A stretch of DNA of 64,000 nucleotides from Bacteroidaceae bacterium (GCA_017960985.1 JAGCYD010000080.1:1-64000); one strand, 5' to 3'; positions 34,260 through 45,221 are shown, counted from the stretch's first letter. Notes: generated by a model not told the origin, from the sequence alone. Numbers and translations: made by a program.

Positions 34260-37200
34260 TTATTTAACCATTACTTTTACGGTCGAACCGTCACTCTTCA
34301 CGACGATGTTCAAACCCTTCTGTAACTTCGGCATCTTTATACCATTCATATTATAGATACCCGTAATGCGTACGGGTTCTCCCGTTGTCTCGTCGATAGC
34401 ATCGTCGAGATCCCAGAAGTGGTCGGGGAAGACAATCTCATCCTTCGTCGAACCGACTACACTTCTCTTCACACGCAGGAAGGCCTTGTTGGCTTGACAA
34501 TAGGCCGTCGTTGCCGAAGAGTTGTACCTATAGAACTTCACCTCACCCCTCTTGGTCAGCAGGTAGGTGTTGTAGTATTCGTCGGTACTGCTCATCGGAA
34601 CCACAAGGCCGTAGCCCAACGCCTGGCTACCCTCCAGTGCACCTTCGAAGAAGATATCTGCCTGTCCATAGGTTCCCGTACCCGAATTGAAGTCGGAATA
34701 GTAGCCATAACCACCATCCTGTCCCGTGTATGCCACGCCGTAATTACTATAGGATTGCGTCGTTTCCGTCGGTGTACCATTCTCTGGAGCACAAATCAGA
34801 TAAGGCACACAAGCCTTCAAACGAGTCTTTCCTGCATAACTAGCATCAGCTTTGTCGGGATCTTCTGCATCATTGTCAATAGTGGATTTCTGGGTCAGGA
34901 CAATCGTACCAGCAGGGCCATCGTTTTCTACATCGGTTCCATCGGCAATCTTAGTTACCGACCATGCGGTAATTGACGACGGCAGTACGGCTTCGTATGG
35001 CAGTATGATGGTTGAGTAGTCGTAGCCCTCCTTCACCGTGACTGGCAAGGTCAATTTACCGTCTACAATTCTAATGGCATAGTTCTTATTGCCCGTATAG
35101 ATGTCATGATTCTTTTCGTTACCAATCAGGTTCACTAATGCACTAGTCTTGTCTTCGTCGCCCACATGAGTATTCTTCAGATACCAGATGCCGTCGGCCG
35201 TGGTCTGCGGGATAACGCGGAAGATTAGGGCATCGCCAGCCGTAGTGGTGGTACGAATCTGCGAATCTCTCCAAGTATCAGGGCTACCAACTTCCGTTCC
35301 ACGACATAGATACCTTGTGACATTATTGTGATCTTTGTAACTCAAAGTAAAGCAGTTTGTACCCGCTGCCGGAGTGAAGGTAAATGCCGATGGATAGGGC
35401 GAAGTGATATGATCTTCATTCGAATCATAGGTTCCGTCATATGCCATTGTCACATTGCCATCAGCATTATAGCCACCACGCATAGTCATAGCCTTATTGG
35501 TCCAGTCTATGGCAATGGGAATAGCATCATTGTTTATCCAATATCCTTCAGCCTTGCTAACAAGGGAGAAGCGTGGGTCACCAACGAGTGAAGGTGGATT
35601 TATCAAGGCATCCTCCACATAGTTCGGTGCCTGCCTACGCACGCCAAGATAGGTGTCTCGTACGATCTTATCCGTATTCGTGGATGTCTTCAACTTCTTC
35701 AGGTTACTCATATAGGTGCCTGTCAATGCGACATAGGCCGGATCGTCCGTCGGCACGCAGAAGGGTTTTTCATCATCTACATTCGTCAAATAGTCCTCCT
35801 CCATCTCGGTGTACAATGTTTGGCTATCGTTGGCCAAGTCATCCGCCGTACTACTGCCGTCGAAGAATGGACGATAGGTCAGCCGGAAGTTGTCGAACAC
35901 AAGCCACTGACCACCGTCGGCGGCATTTGCTGCACCATGGAATCCATGTGAATTCTGACGGATTCCGACACGGAAAGTGGCTGGATTATTATGGGTATCA
36001 TCATCACTGTCACCGAATACGAACGAGGTTACAGACACCCTAAGGTTATCGCCCTCGTCAAGGAAGTACTTCGACAGAGATCTTTCCCATTCAAGATTCT
36101 TATCCACCTCAAGGAAAGCATGCCCCGTCAAATCGTGATAATCCACAAGTGTAGAGTCATAAGCATAAGCATTATGCTTACGATCATAGCGTACATCATT
36201 GTCCACATCACCGATATAGAGGTACGAGCGTGGGTAGTTTGTATAACTATCCGCACACTGTGCCGACAGGGTATATACACCGTGAGGCAGATATACACCA
36301 TCCTTCGTGGTCAGATCCTGATACATATCGATACCATGCTGCCATGCTTCGAACACATAGTTCTCGTTATATCCACCGACGCGCACCTGAACGCCACCTG
36401 AACCACCAGTAGTATAGGTATTAGTCGTTCCATCGTCCCAGAGCACACCATCGGTGCGTTCGTAGTTAGCCTCACCGAAGGTTGCAGGGTCAATATGTTC
36501 ACCCGTATAGATTCTATCGAGGGCAACATGCCAACTACCCCAGCGACTATCACGATATTTGAAGTCAGCCGCAGGCATCAGGAAGGTAGCATCAATCGTT
36601 GTATGACCGTCAGCCGTCAAATCCTTCATTTCCTGAACACGATCGGCATAGGTCTTCATTACCCACTTATAGTCAGTAGTAAATGAACCTGGCTCATCCA
36701 CCAATTCAATGGCACCACCGTTGTTCCTTAGGTACTTGTGCGAAGCATTATACAGGTAGTATTGCTGTACACCGCTAACTACTCCAGCATCAGCAGCATA
36801 CCATACACTTCGTATCGTGTCACAGCGTATAGTCTCTACCTTCGGGCTCTCGCTCCAAACATAGTTTGTATTACCCAAATAATGGTAGTCATCACTAGCA
36901 TGAATACCTGTATCGAAGCTCATACCCGAACGATAGGAAGCCACGCCTACATCAAGGCCACCATATTCGGTCAGTACAGCTGAAATTCCATTCTTACCGC
37001 CTGAGGTCAGATATTTCTCGGCCCCTACATTATATATATAATAGGTATCGGGATCAATATCCATACTATAGGGATAAAGTTCAAGGTCAGCAATCACTGC
37101 ATTAGTAGTTCCACTAACAGCAAAATTCAATTTGCAGTTACCTGCATGTGCAGGAGTAATTGTGGCCGTAAAGGTCTTCCATCCGTTTGCATTGTCCGTT

Positions 37201-40200
37201 TGGGTTCCCGACAATGTGGTCGTAGCATCACCACTACCATCTGGCTTCTTGAATGCAAGTGCCGTTGAGCCGTCACCATCCACACCTGTCAGAGTGATGG
37301 TCGAGGCACCACCCCATCCACCATACTTGAATGACAACAAATAGGTTGTCCTCAACAATGGCATCGTATAACCTGGTGTATCACCATAGGTCGCCGTGTA
37401 AGTATTTCCTAAATACAGGGCTTTCTTCGAGGTTACATTACCCAGACCCGTATTCGTAGTGTTGCCATAGGCTGGTTCTGTAGCCTGCAGACCGACGATA
37501 CCAAGATTGTCGGGAATCGTTCCTGTGGTAGTCCATCCCGTGGCGATACCTCTACCATCTGCTGCCTGCAAATCGTAGTTTCGATATTCGGCAAAGTCGC
37601 CACGGTAGAATGCATTGGCAAACTCCGTGTTAGCCAATCCGAGGAAATATTCGTCCACTTTGTCATAGCTCTTTGGAAAGGCTGTATCGATAACGCCTTT
37701 ATTCACGATGCTATCACATCTGGTCAATACATAGGGAGTCCATTGGCCACCCTCGAATCCCTGGTTGGCTGTCATTGTGCTGATAGCCGAAGTAATATCG
37801 CTGTAGGTACCCGCAGCAGGACTAAGTTGCGAAACAAGTTCCATTTCGATGTTATCCCAGATTACCCACAACTTATCATTTACATCCAGACGGAGACCCA
37901 AGGTTAATAGGTTGTTGGTTACCTTCACCGTTACATAGTCCGTATAGTACCGACCTTCCACGAAAGAAGACGCTGCGGCAGCCATAGAATTCTCTCCATA
38001 GGCTCTTTCTGCCAAAGGTACGCTCTCGTCTTCGGCATAGAACTCAGGAATGTAACTTCTAGTGTCTCCGTCGTCACGGCGATAGAATCCCTGACAGCGC
38101 AGTTTGTAGAAACCATTGGGCACAGCTATGGTCTTCCAGGTATGGAAGGGACCATGATATGCCTCGGCTACATTGGTACCGTCGCCAAGACTGAAATTAT
38201 ACGCTCCGATATTTCGTGTCGGAGTTGTCCACCGGTTGGTGTTATCTGCCGTGTTCATGTATTTCGAGAAGCTGGCATTAGGAATGTAGAAGGTAGCATC
38301 CATATCCTTGGCGTTGGCTGAAAGCAAGTTGTTCTCGCGGTCGGCCTTACTAATCAAGTACCATTGAGAGAGTAAGCCGCCATCGGCTGCAGTCATGCCT
38401 ACATCTATACGGCTACCTGAAGATTCCGTAGGTGTCAAGAAGTCACCGCCATTCTTGATAGTGAATCTACCATCAGCCACATGAGCAATGGTGAAATCGG
38501 TAGTATTACTCTGATCCACCCAAACATTAGCGCCATCTCGCATCATATAATGCTGATTTGCGGACTGGAACACCTTACTTTCGAGTTTAAAGACGCCTGC
38601 GCTCACCTGTTCTGCCTTGAAAGGCATACCATGAGGCACCAATGCGGCATGCGTACCAGCCTGATTGTCGCCCATCAGGAACTGTCCCGTAGCGGCATTC
38701 ATCAGATAGTATTCCGTATTGTTCGTCACAGGATGAGTAGCATCGGCACAATTTTCAGGCTTCTCGGGCACATTCATCATCACCAGACGCAGATCATCAA
38801 TGATAATATCGGTAGCATAGCTCTGTTGCAAGTGTTCGCCGATAGTGAATGTCACTGGGATAGGTGTTGACACCGTGAATATCAGCGACATCTTCTGCCA
38901 AGGACCTGCTTCTGGACTAAAATAGTTGTTACGGGAACCGCGACCACGGTGACTACAACCATCATAATCTCCGCCCTTATCACGATTGAACAATTCAAAT
39001 GCTGCACTTTGTACCGTATTCAACACTGCATCTGTTGAAGCATTCTTGACCGTAAAGGTCAAATAGCTGGGTTCTCCTGCTGCCCATCCGCCATTATAAC
39101 TTACCGTTGCCTTGTACTTGATGTTGGCAATGTAAGTTCCTGCAGGCAAGTTGCTTGTACTGGTCGTGGACATCGAGAAGTCCTGTGCTCCATCCGTATT
39201 GCGCAGATAGCGACCATTAGAGAAGTAGCGAGTACCAGCAGCAGCCTGCGGTATGGAAGAATATTTATCCTCTGGCTGGAAATAGTAGTAGTCCAAAGCA
39301 TCATCGGTTCCGATATTGATACGATTTTCACTACCACCTTCCTGCATCATATTGCTAAGATCCCAACCATAGATTCCACTGTTTTCCAAAGTGCCTCGTT
39401 TGTCTATACTTTTAATTGTACTATAGACAACATCCGCATCAGCCAGATTATGTTCGGCATCGGCATATTCGAACGATGGGTTGAGTAAGATATAGTCGGC
39501 GATATTGGCCGTATGGCCGCCATATAGCAAGCGGAGGTTATCCAACTTGAAGAAAGCCGTACCACTCGATTTTGTCTGATATACATATACGGTGACATAT
39601 GTCGAATCACTGAGCGTGAACAAAATTGAATTCCTTATACCCGTATTTGTTCCATTTGCCTCGTCGGCATTGTCGGTAGCGGCATGATAAGTTATTGTGT
39701 TAAGTGGAGTAGCACTGCCAACATTAACATTGTTACCGGCAAACACCTTCAAATGGACATCGTCGCCGTCCTTCGCAGCAATTCGTGCTGACATACGATA
39801 ACTACCGGAAGGCAACTTGATTGTGGAAACGGTCTTTATACCGAGGGTCTTGCTCGCTCCGCCAGTAGCGAGTTCCGTCCTGAAGAACTTGTCTTCATCC
39901 ACTCCGCTCATGATTCCTGTTTCCAGTCCGTTGCTGCCCGTTATACTCTGCACTTCAGAATTACTTTCGGTAGAGTTGTTAGTCAGCGTCCAACCCATCA
40001 GATAACCATCCACATCGTTTTTCAATTCGAACGAGGGATTGGCAAAATACCCTTCAGTAACATCTTTTGCTGCAGCAAAACTCAAGGTAAAGTCATCCAA
40101 ACCAACCCAAGATGCATTACAATTTCTCATCTTCACTCCGAACTTCAGAGTACCAGAAGTAACCCTCGTTGTAATTGAGGCAAGACCGTGCTCGTCTGCC

Positions 40201-43200
40201 GTACCCAAATCCACCTGTTCACCATTAATGAACAAGTAAGCACCCGTTGTACCATCGGGGTCGTACAAGTTTGTCTTTACCGTCAGCGTATAGTTTCCTT
40301 CGGGCATATCGGAATATTCCTGATATATCATACGGTTGGACAAAGCTCTCGTATCCCATGCCTCAATGTAGAACACATCACCCTCGCCCTTATTTTGGAA
40401 CATGAAGTTATCCTGTACCCAGAAGGCCGTAGTGGTTTCTTCGCCTGCTGCATCAAGTTGCTTCCAACCTAAGGGTGCAGGATGAGTAGCACGATAACTA
40501 AACTGTGTACCATGAGGATTATTGATGACATACGAGATGTCGTGTACACCCTGGCGCGAACCTATATCCTGCTTTACATATTTACCGCGCGTGATAGCAT
40601 ACACATCGAGAAGATCGGCAGCACCCACATGCTTATTGAAGGCTATTTCCTTGCCATCATCCACTGAACTCCACGGGCCCAGATAGTAGGGTTCTGAACC
40701 GGCGGTACCATAGTCCACGATAGTTTCCACATCTTTATCTTCCACATCATCGTGTACCATTTTCCAAGACAACCTACCATTCATGACATACCATCCGTCA
40801 CTTGCACTCTGATATTCTGGTATCACACGGCCCCAATCGACATTATTGCCGACAGCCCAATCAACATTCCATCCGCCATTGTCCAGTGCATGGTATGCCC
40901 AAGGCCAATTCTCACGCGTTTGCAGGAAGTAGCGCTGTTCGGTAATGTTGGTGTTCACCACACTGGTACCCAATGGGTCGCGAGTCAGCGTCCAAACACC
41001 AGCCCTATCGGTGTTGGGGGCAAGGTTAGCCTTGTAATACGGAGTCTTTCGCCCGTCTTGGCGTCCATCGCCGTCTTCCAGGCGAAGGCCCAGTCCAGAA
41101 ACGCCCTTATTAAAATAGGCATAGAAGTAATCGTCAATATTGGAGGGGATTTCCTTCAGTTTTTCCCAGCCTTCATCGTCCGGATTCAAGAGGGCTACCG
41201 TACCCGTCGGGCGACGCAGAATCAAGAACAATCGTTTACCCGCGCCTGCAGCCTTGTTGGCAGCACAATCTTCTCCTTGATAAGGATTATATGTAGTGTT
41301 AGCGTATGTTCCGACAAATTCTCCAGTACTTATACCATTCGACATTGTCCACAAACCACCGGCAGGATTCAAGATGAAATCCGTGTGGTCTGTCGCCACA
41401 CTTGCCGTGGAACTCATATTCCAATTCGCAATACAATACATGAAGGAATTGTCGTCCACATTCTGCAAGTAGTAACGACTAGTTTCGGTTGGATGACTAC
41501 CCATCCACCACTTCTGTGCATCGGCTGGTTCTGACCCAGAAGTAAGCATTCTGTATTTTTGCCGTGTGCCTGTTCCTTCACTTTGCAATATTCGTCCACT
41601 CTCTACTCCATTTTCATTACAATCAAGGAGCAGGTATTCGTATCCTTTGCATCCTAATTCCTTGGAGTCTGTCACCTTACTCCATCCATTAGCTATCAAT
41701 GTCCTGCTGGTAATACGGCTGGCATTATACTCATCTCGTAATATGCGGGCTATATAGAAACCTGCAGTTCTAGCCGCATCCTTATTACCTGCCACAGCCT
41801 CATAGCCAGGATTGTCGAAAGCTCGAGCACCAGCGCCAGCGTTCAAATTCACCTCGCCAGAGCCGTCATGATACGGACCAAGTTGTCCTCCAGCTCCGAC
41901 TGAAGATATTCGATAGACTCCATCAGTAAGAGTAACCGTGTATTTTCCGTAGTTCCCATTGATATCCTTATTCATGGCTCCATTCCATGTGTTAGGATTA
42001 CCCGTGGTCATATAATAGTTATCCACAATACTTTGGAAAGAGTATTGAGAACTGCCCTCGTCGTTAATCATCCACACTTGGGCTGGAATATATCTGGGAT
42101 CATCCATGGCCTGATATGTTGCCCAAGTATTTTGATAGCCTCCGGCATTTGAGACTGTGTATGCACCCTTGGAGTTTGCATCAAACAGCATATAGTAATA
42201 ATCATCGTCAGCAAGATCCGCTATATTATTACATACGGTATAACCTCCAAGTTGTTCCACAGCAGGGACATAATATAGGCGCACACGGTCGAAGAACAAT
42301 GCGGGATTATTGCCAACATTATTACTTCCTCCCTTATATCCAATAGCAACACGCACTGTTGTAATGGCATCTACCGTTATAGATGTGCCTTGCATCTTCC
42401 AGTTCCCTGCCGTTGGGTAACCCGTGGCTCCCATGTTTGCCGCCGTACTCGTAACGGAACCCGTTGCCGCAGGATCTGTGTTGGTAGTTTTTAGGAAACC
42501 AGTATAACTGGTAGTCATTGCAGTCGTTCCATGAGCATTATATGTAGGCACGGCCAGTGTATAGGTACCTGGCAAAAGCGTCACGGTTTGATAATAGTAT
42601 ATATATCTATTAGTACCACTGGGCAATACACCAACACATTTACCCTCCGTTCCACCGTTAGGATTAGTTGACGGAACTGAATAATCACCTAATTTAGCCG
42701 TGCCTGGAGAATAAGCCAAAGCACCACCTCTATATGTAGCTCCTTCTGCATGACTCCAACCAGAAACATCATATGCATTACCAGAGCCTATATTTGCATA
42801 AGTCGTTGCACTGGAGAAATCTGCATCGGCCAGCAAGTCGTTGGTGACTTCATAGAGAGGCCCGTCGCGCAGAATCTTCACCTTATCGATGAAGAATATG
42901 GGCTGACTGGCTAGGGCGTAATTTGCACCCGTGTAACCCACGCAGATCTTTCCCGTTGTGGCTTGAGTAAGGGTGAAACATACGGACATTGTGCTCCACT
43001 CACCACTTGCAGGAGGTGTGGTGGAAGTAACATAGTTTGTACCACCATCAGTTATGAAACCAAAATAGCTCTGATTGAATGTCGTTGTGGCATTACTGTT
43101 ATATACAGGCATTTCAATGGTATAGGTTCCGGCAGGAATCGCAACATACTGATAATAGTAGATTCTACCTTGCCAGTTAGCATCAAGACCCAAGCACTTA

Positions 43201-44747
43201 CCTTCGGTAGTACCTTCTGGATTGGTCTCAGGTACACGACCTTGAGTACCACCACAAGTATATCCACTGCCATAAGTAAACACTCCACCAGCAAAGCTAT
43301 AATTTGTATCCGACTTCCAGCCCGAAACAGAATTCGCAGTATTCGTTGCCACATTGGCCGTCTGTGCCGTAGCCGACGAGAAGTCGGGGTCGGTCAAGAA
43401 CATGTCCGTCACATCTATATTGGCATAAGCAACATGAAGCGTAACAGCAGCCGACGAGAATACATAGAAGATTCCCTTTGACAGTTTTACACCAATACCA
43501 ACCGTGTTGGTGATGCTAGAACTTTTCACCGTTCCCAAATCAGGGATACCGTCCGTAGCATTCTGGGTATATGACACCGTTGAATTTCCAGTAGAAGTGA
43601 CACTATACATGCCAGCCTCTTCTATCGTATAGGCATACCATTGTCCTGCAGTCAGCGCCGTACCAGAAGCAACAGACATAGGCAACTGCTTCAGAGTGAA
43701 GTTATCCCAAATCACCCATTGGTCATTGGCCACAATGTTGACACCTACGCGCAAATTAGTAACTGCGTTGTTCGTTACGGCGGTGCTTACATATTTTCCT
43801 TCCGAAAAAGAAGTACTGGCACCATTCATATTAGCTGCAGTTTCATCTGGATCATATACGGCCAGAACGGTTTTATTGTTTTCCGCTGCTTCTGCTTCTG
43901 GACCCACATACAAATATGGAGCCGCACTGGTCCCGTTATCATCCTGACGGTAGAAACCCTGAGCATAAATTCTATACCGGGAATTAGGCACAGTAGCTAT
44001 GGCTTGATAGAAATCAAGTGCAGCATGATATTTCTCACCACAAGGGTTGTCTGCATTACCACCAGTGCCAAATATGTTGTCATTCCCCCATGTACAACCA
44101 GCCCACACTGCGCGCTCCCAGAAGCGGTTCATGTCCGTGTTTTGGAGATAATAGGTATAGTCACACTTGGCATTACGAGAAGCAGGAGACAATGTGGTAC
44201 CCGTACGCGGAATAATCAACCAATGGAATTTATTGTTAGTTGTATAAGCTTCATCTGCATTCACACGCGTATCTGCAGAATTGAAGTAAAGATAATTGCC
44301 CGAAGCGTCATCTTTTATCTTATAGACATTCGTGTAGCCAGCAACAGTAACGGGTTCAAACACCCAATCTAAACTGGAACCATTATCCGTAAAAATTCCG
44401 CCGTTATCACCTAAGAAACCATCATTCGTTACACCATTGGCCGAATGATAAGTAGTATGCAAGTAATAACCGTTAGTTCCATCCCTAAACTCTATTTTCT
44501 TACCAGCATGGTCCACTGTAGCACGCGAACCCCAATCCATACCACCAGTAAGGAACATGTCTGCCTCGATGTTATACAAGAAGTACTCAGCACTGTTTTT
44601 GGTCACATTTCCTATGGCCACACCCTCGGTGTAGGTAACATTGTACGAGGCCTGTGCCCTTGCGCCCGTGAGACCCGCAAACAACATAACGGTCACAAGA
44701 AGCCACAACTTCGTTCTCACTACTGCAAAAAATCCTTTTTTCTTCAT
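34260..44747 (-). CDS. Giant secreted protein, 3495 aa (cassette 1)
   Basis: The protein has a signal peptide (LLVTVMLFAGLTGARAQ). The N-terminal region of about 450 residues is shared with the 1875-aa protein of cassette 2 (ASYNVTYTEGVAI, FLYNIEADMFLTGGMDWG, ATVDHAGKKI). Many beta-sandwich segments of carbohydrate-binding-module character follow. One is a clear tandem duplication near residues 475-660 and 665-850 (DADFSSAT..., NPxGxTEGKCxG, IYYYQxVxxxxGTYT). The phrase YYLQNTDMNRFW and DNFTLKQLP-type strand endings recur. The last 35 residues (ITGIYNMNGIKMPKLQKGLN, then VKVMVK) look like a type IX secretion C-terminal signal. No catalytic motif was recognised. A surface or secreted adhesin or glycan binder is inferred. 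It has its own promoter. Confidence 0.85.
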   Translation of the reverse strand: MKKKGFFAVVRTKLWLLVTVMLFAGLTGARAQASYNVTYTEGVAIGNVTKNSAEYFLYNIEADMFLTGGMDWGSRATVDHAGKKIEFRDGTNGYYLHTTYHSANGVTNDGFLGDNGGIFTDNGSSLDWVFEPVTVAGYTNVYKIKDDASGNYLYFNSADTRVNADEAYTTNNKFHWLIIPRTGTTLSPASRNAKCDYTYYLQNTDMNRFWERAVWAGCTWGNDNIFGTGGNADNPCGEKYHAALDFYQAIATVPNSRYRIYAQGFYRQDDNGTSAAPYLYVGPEAEAAENNKTVLAVYDPDETAANMNGASTSFSEGKYVSTAVTNNAVTNLRVGVNIVANDQWVIWDNFTLKQLPMSVASGTALTAGQWYAYTIEEAGMYSVTSTGNSTVSYTQNATDGIPDLGTVKSSSITNTVGIGVKLSKGIFYVFSSAAVTLHVAYANIDVTDMFLTDPDFSSATAQTANVATNTANSVSGWKSDTNYSFAGGVFTYGSGYTCGGTQGRVPETNPEGTTEGKCLGLDANWQGRIYYYQYVAIPAGTYTIEMPVYNSNATTTFNQSYFGFITDGGTNYVTSTTPPASGEWSTMSVCFTLTQATTGKICVGYTGANYALASQPIFFIDKVKILRDGPLYEVTNDLLADADFSSATTYANIGSGNAYDVSGWSHAEGATYRGGALAYSPGTAKLGDYSVPSTNPNGGTEGKCVGVLPSGTNRYIYYYQTVTLLPGTYTLAVPTYNAHGTTAMTTSYTGFLKTTNTDPAATGSVTSTAANMGATGYPTAGNWKMQGTSITVDAITTVRVAIGYKGGSNNVGNNPALFFDRVRLYYVPAVEQLGGYTVCNNIADLADDDYYYMLFDANSKGAYTVSNAGGYQNTWATYQAMDDPRYIPAQVWMINDEGSSQYSFQSIVDNYYMTTGNPNTWNGAMNKDINGNYGKYTVTLTDGVYRISSVGAGGQLGPYHDGSGEVNLNAGAGARAFDNPGYEAVAGNKDAARTAGFYIARILRDEYNASRITSRTLIANGWSKVTDSKELGCKGYEYLLLDCNENGVESGRILQSEGTGTRQKYRMLTSGSEPADAQKWWMGSHPTETSRYYLQNVDDNSFMYCIANWNMSSTASVATDHTDFILNPAGGLWTMSNGISTGEFVGTYANTTYNPYQGEDCAANKAAGAGKRLFLILRRPTGTVALLNPDDEGWEKLKEIPSNIDDYFYAYFNKGVSGLGLRLEDGDGRQDGRKTPYYKANLAPNTDRAGVWTLTRDPLGTSVVNTNITEQRYFLQTRENWPWAYHALDNGGWNVDWAVGNNVDWGRVIPEYQSASDGWYVMNGRLSWKMVHDDVEDKDVETIVDYGTAGSEPYYLGPWSSVDDGKEIAFNKHVGAADLLDVYAITRGKYVKQDIGSRQGVHDISYVINNPHGTQFSYRATHPAPLGWKQLDAAGEETTTAFWVQDNFMFQNKGEGDVFYIEAWDTRALSNRMIYQEYSDMPEGNYTLTVKTNLYDPDGTTGAYLFINGEQVDLGTADEHGLASITTRVTSGTLKFGVKMRNCNASWVGLDDFTLSFAAAKDVTEGYFANPSFELKNDVDGYLMGWTLTNNSTESNSEVQSITGSNGLETGIMSGVDEDKFFRTELATGGASKTLGIKTVSTIKLPSGSYRMSARIAAKDGDDVHLKVFAGNNVNVGSATPLNTITYHAATDNADEANGTNTGIRNSILFTLSDSTYVTVYVYQTKSSGTAFFKLDNLRLLYGGHTANIADYILLNPSFEYADAEHNLADADVVYSTIKSIDKRGTLENSGIYGWDLSNMMQEGGSENRINIGTDDALDYYYFQPEDKYSSIPQAAAGTRYFSNGRYLRNTDGAQDFSMSTTSTSNLPAGTYIANIKYKATVSYNGGWAAGEPSYLTFTVKNASTDAVLNTVQSAAFELFNRDKGGDYDGCSHRGRGSRNNYFSPEAGPWQKMSLIFTVSTPIPVTFTIGEHLQQSYATDIIIDDLRLVMMNVPEKPENCADATHPVTNNTEYYLMNAATGQFLMGDNQAGTHAALVPHGMPFKAEQVSAGVFKLESKVFQSANQHYMMRDGANVWVDQSNTTDFTIAHVADGRFTIKNGGDFLTPTESSGSRIDVGMTAADGGLLSQWYLISKADRENNLLSANAKDMDATFYIPNASFSKYMNTADNTNRWTTPTRNIGAYNFSLGDGTNVAEAYHGPFHTWKTIAVPNGFYKLRCQGFYRRDDGDTRSYIPEFYAEDESVPLAERAYGENSMAAAASSFVEGRYYTDYVTVKVTNNLLTLGLRLDVNDKLWVIWDNIEMELVSQLSPAAGTYSDITSAISTMTANQGFEGGQWTPYVLTRCDSIVNKGVIDTAFPKSYDKVDEYFLGLANTEFANAFYRGDFAEYRNYDLQAADGRGIATGWTTTGTIPDNLGIVGLQATEPAYGNTTNTGLGNVTSKKALYLGNTYTATYGDTPGYTMPLLRTTYLLSFKYGGWGGASTITLTGVDGDGSTALAFKKPDGSGDATTTLSGTQTDNANGWKTFTATITPAHAGNCKLNFAVSGTTNAVIADLELYPYSMDIDPDTYYIYNVGAEKYLTSGGKNGISAVLTEYGGLDVGVASYRSGMSFDTGIHASDDYHYLGNTNYVWSESPKVETIRCDTIRSVWYAADAGVVSGVQQYYLYNASHKYLRNNGGAIELVDEPGSFTTDYKWVMKTYADRVQEMKDLTADGHTTIDATFLMPAADFKYRDSRWGSWHVALDRIYTGEHIDPATFGEANYERTDGVLWDDGTTNTYTTGGSGGVQVRVGGYNENYVFEAWQHGIDMYQDLTTKDGVYLPHGVYTLSAQCADSYTNYPRSYLYIGDVDNDVRYDRKHNAYAYDSTLVDYHDLTGHAFLEVDKNLEWERSLSKYFLDEGDNLRVSVTSFVFGDSDDDTHNNPATFRVGIRQNSHGFHGAANAADGGQWLVFDNFRLTYRPFFDGSSTADDLANDSQTLYTEMEEDYLTNVDDEKPFCVPTDDPAYVALTGTYMSNLKKLKTSTNTDKIVRDTYLGVRRQAPNYVEDALINPPSLVGDPRFSLVSKAEGYWINNDAIPIAIDWTNKAMTMRGGYNADGNVTMAYDGTYDSNEDHITSPYPSAFTFTPAAGTNCFTLSYKDHNNVTRYLCRGTEVGSPDTWRDSQIRTTTTAGDALIFRVIPQTTADGIWYLKNTHVGDEDKTSALVNLIGNEKNHDIYTGNKNYAIRIVDGKLTLPVTVKEGYDYSTIILPYEAVLPSSITAWSVTKIADGTDVENDGPAGTIVLTQKSTIDNDAEDPDKADASYAGKTRLKACVPYLICAPENGTPTETTQSYSNYGVAYTGQDGGYGYYSDFNSGTGTYGQADIFFEGALEGSQALGYGLVVPMSSTDEYYNTYLLTKRGEVKFYRYNSSATTAYCQANKAFLRVKRSVVGSTKDEIVFPDHFWDLDDAIDETTGEPVRITGIYNMNGIKMPKLQKGLNIVVKSDGSTVKVMVK

Positions 44748-44829
44748 AGCTATATTATAATTTTGTTTTCGTTTTTTGTTTCTTTTGCTTTTTTCGTCTA
44801 CCCATAGTTCGGGCTACCTTATATTTTTG

Positions 44830-44861
44830 CAAATATACCCCAACCCTGCGGAATGGGCAAA
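44830..44861 (-). promoter_or_regulatory. Promoter of giant-protein cassette 1
   Basis: On the minus strand TTTG at 44861-44858, a 20-bp spacer and TATATTTG at 44837-44830. Leader about 75 nt. Confidence 0.75.
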
Positions 44862-44926
44862 CAATTTCTTCAAGAAATTTCGGCACTACCGAGAAGTATC
44901 GTCGAATTTTAAGAAAGTTTAACAGT

Positions 44927-44971
44927 TGGGGGTAATAAATAATTCATGGGTGGGGATACAAATAGGTCAAG
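44927..44971 (-). promoter_or_regulatory. Two ~23-bp direct repeats upstream of cassette 1 promoter
   Basis: On the plus strand, GGGGGTAATAAATAATTCATG and GGGATACAAATAGGTCAAG are 23 bp apart, measured between their TCA triplets. They lie about 65-110 bp upstream of the -33 element. The second repeat is almost identical to one at 51018-51033 upstream of cassette 2. Probable activator-binding sites. Confidence 0.55.
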
Positions 44972-45002
44972 AAAAAGGAGGCTCAAACAAGCCTCCCTTT
45001 TT
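44972..45002 (-). terminator. Intrinsic terminator of giant-protein cassette 2
   Basis: AAAAAGGAGGCT and AAGCCTCCCTTTTT with a 5-nt loop, beginning 3 bp after the stop codon of the 66-aa gene. The sequence from the last codons through the stem start resembles that of cassette 1. Confidence 0.9.
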
Positions 45003-45005
45003 GTA

Positions 45006-45206
45006 TCACCACTCCTCGTCCCAGAGATTCACCATGGTGATTTCGCCTTTCACACCGGCATCGTCGTCATCACCATATCCCCCACTTCCTGGATCATTGC
45101 CGCCGGTATCCATTCCGTTTACCGTGGCGGCTATCACTTGGGTCATATCACTGGGTACTGCTCTTGCCTCAGGAGTTACATATCTTCTCTTGTTCATCGT
45201 CGTCAA
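45006..45206 (-). CDS. Small acidic protein ending in WDEEW (cassette 2)
   Basis: The 66-aa protein MTTMNKRRYVTPEARAVPSD has a short basic N-terminus, a VIAATVNG stretch, a Gly/Asp-rich centre (GGYGDDDDAG) and a C-terminal VNLWDEEW. It has no signal peptide and no cysteine. It starts 15 bp after the 1875-aa gene. The design and position match the 70-aa protein of cassette 1. The two share about a dozen positions, mainly in the YV(S/T)P region and at the Trp-acidic-Trp end. Function unknown. It may be a conserved accessory peptide of the secreted partner. Confidence 0.75.
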   Translation of the reverse strand: MTTMNKRRYVTPEARAVPSDMTQVIAATVNGMDTGGNDPGSGGYGDDDDAGVKGEITMVNLWDEEW

Positions 45207-45221
45207 TCCTCTGCTCCTGAG

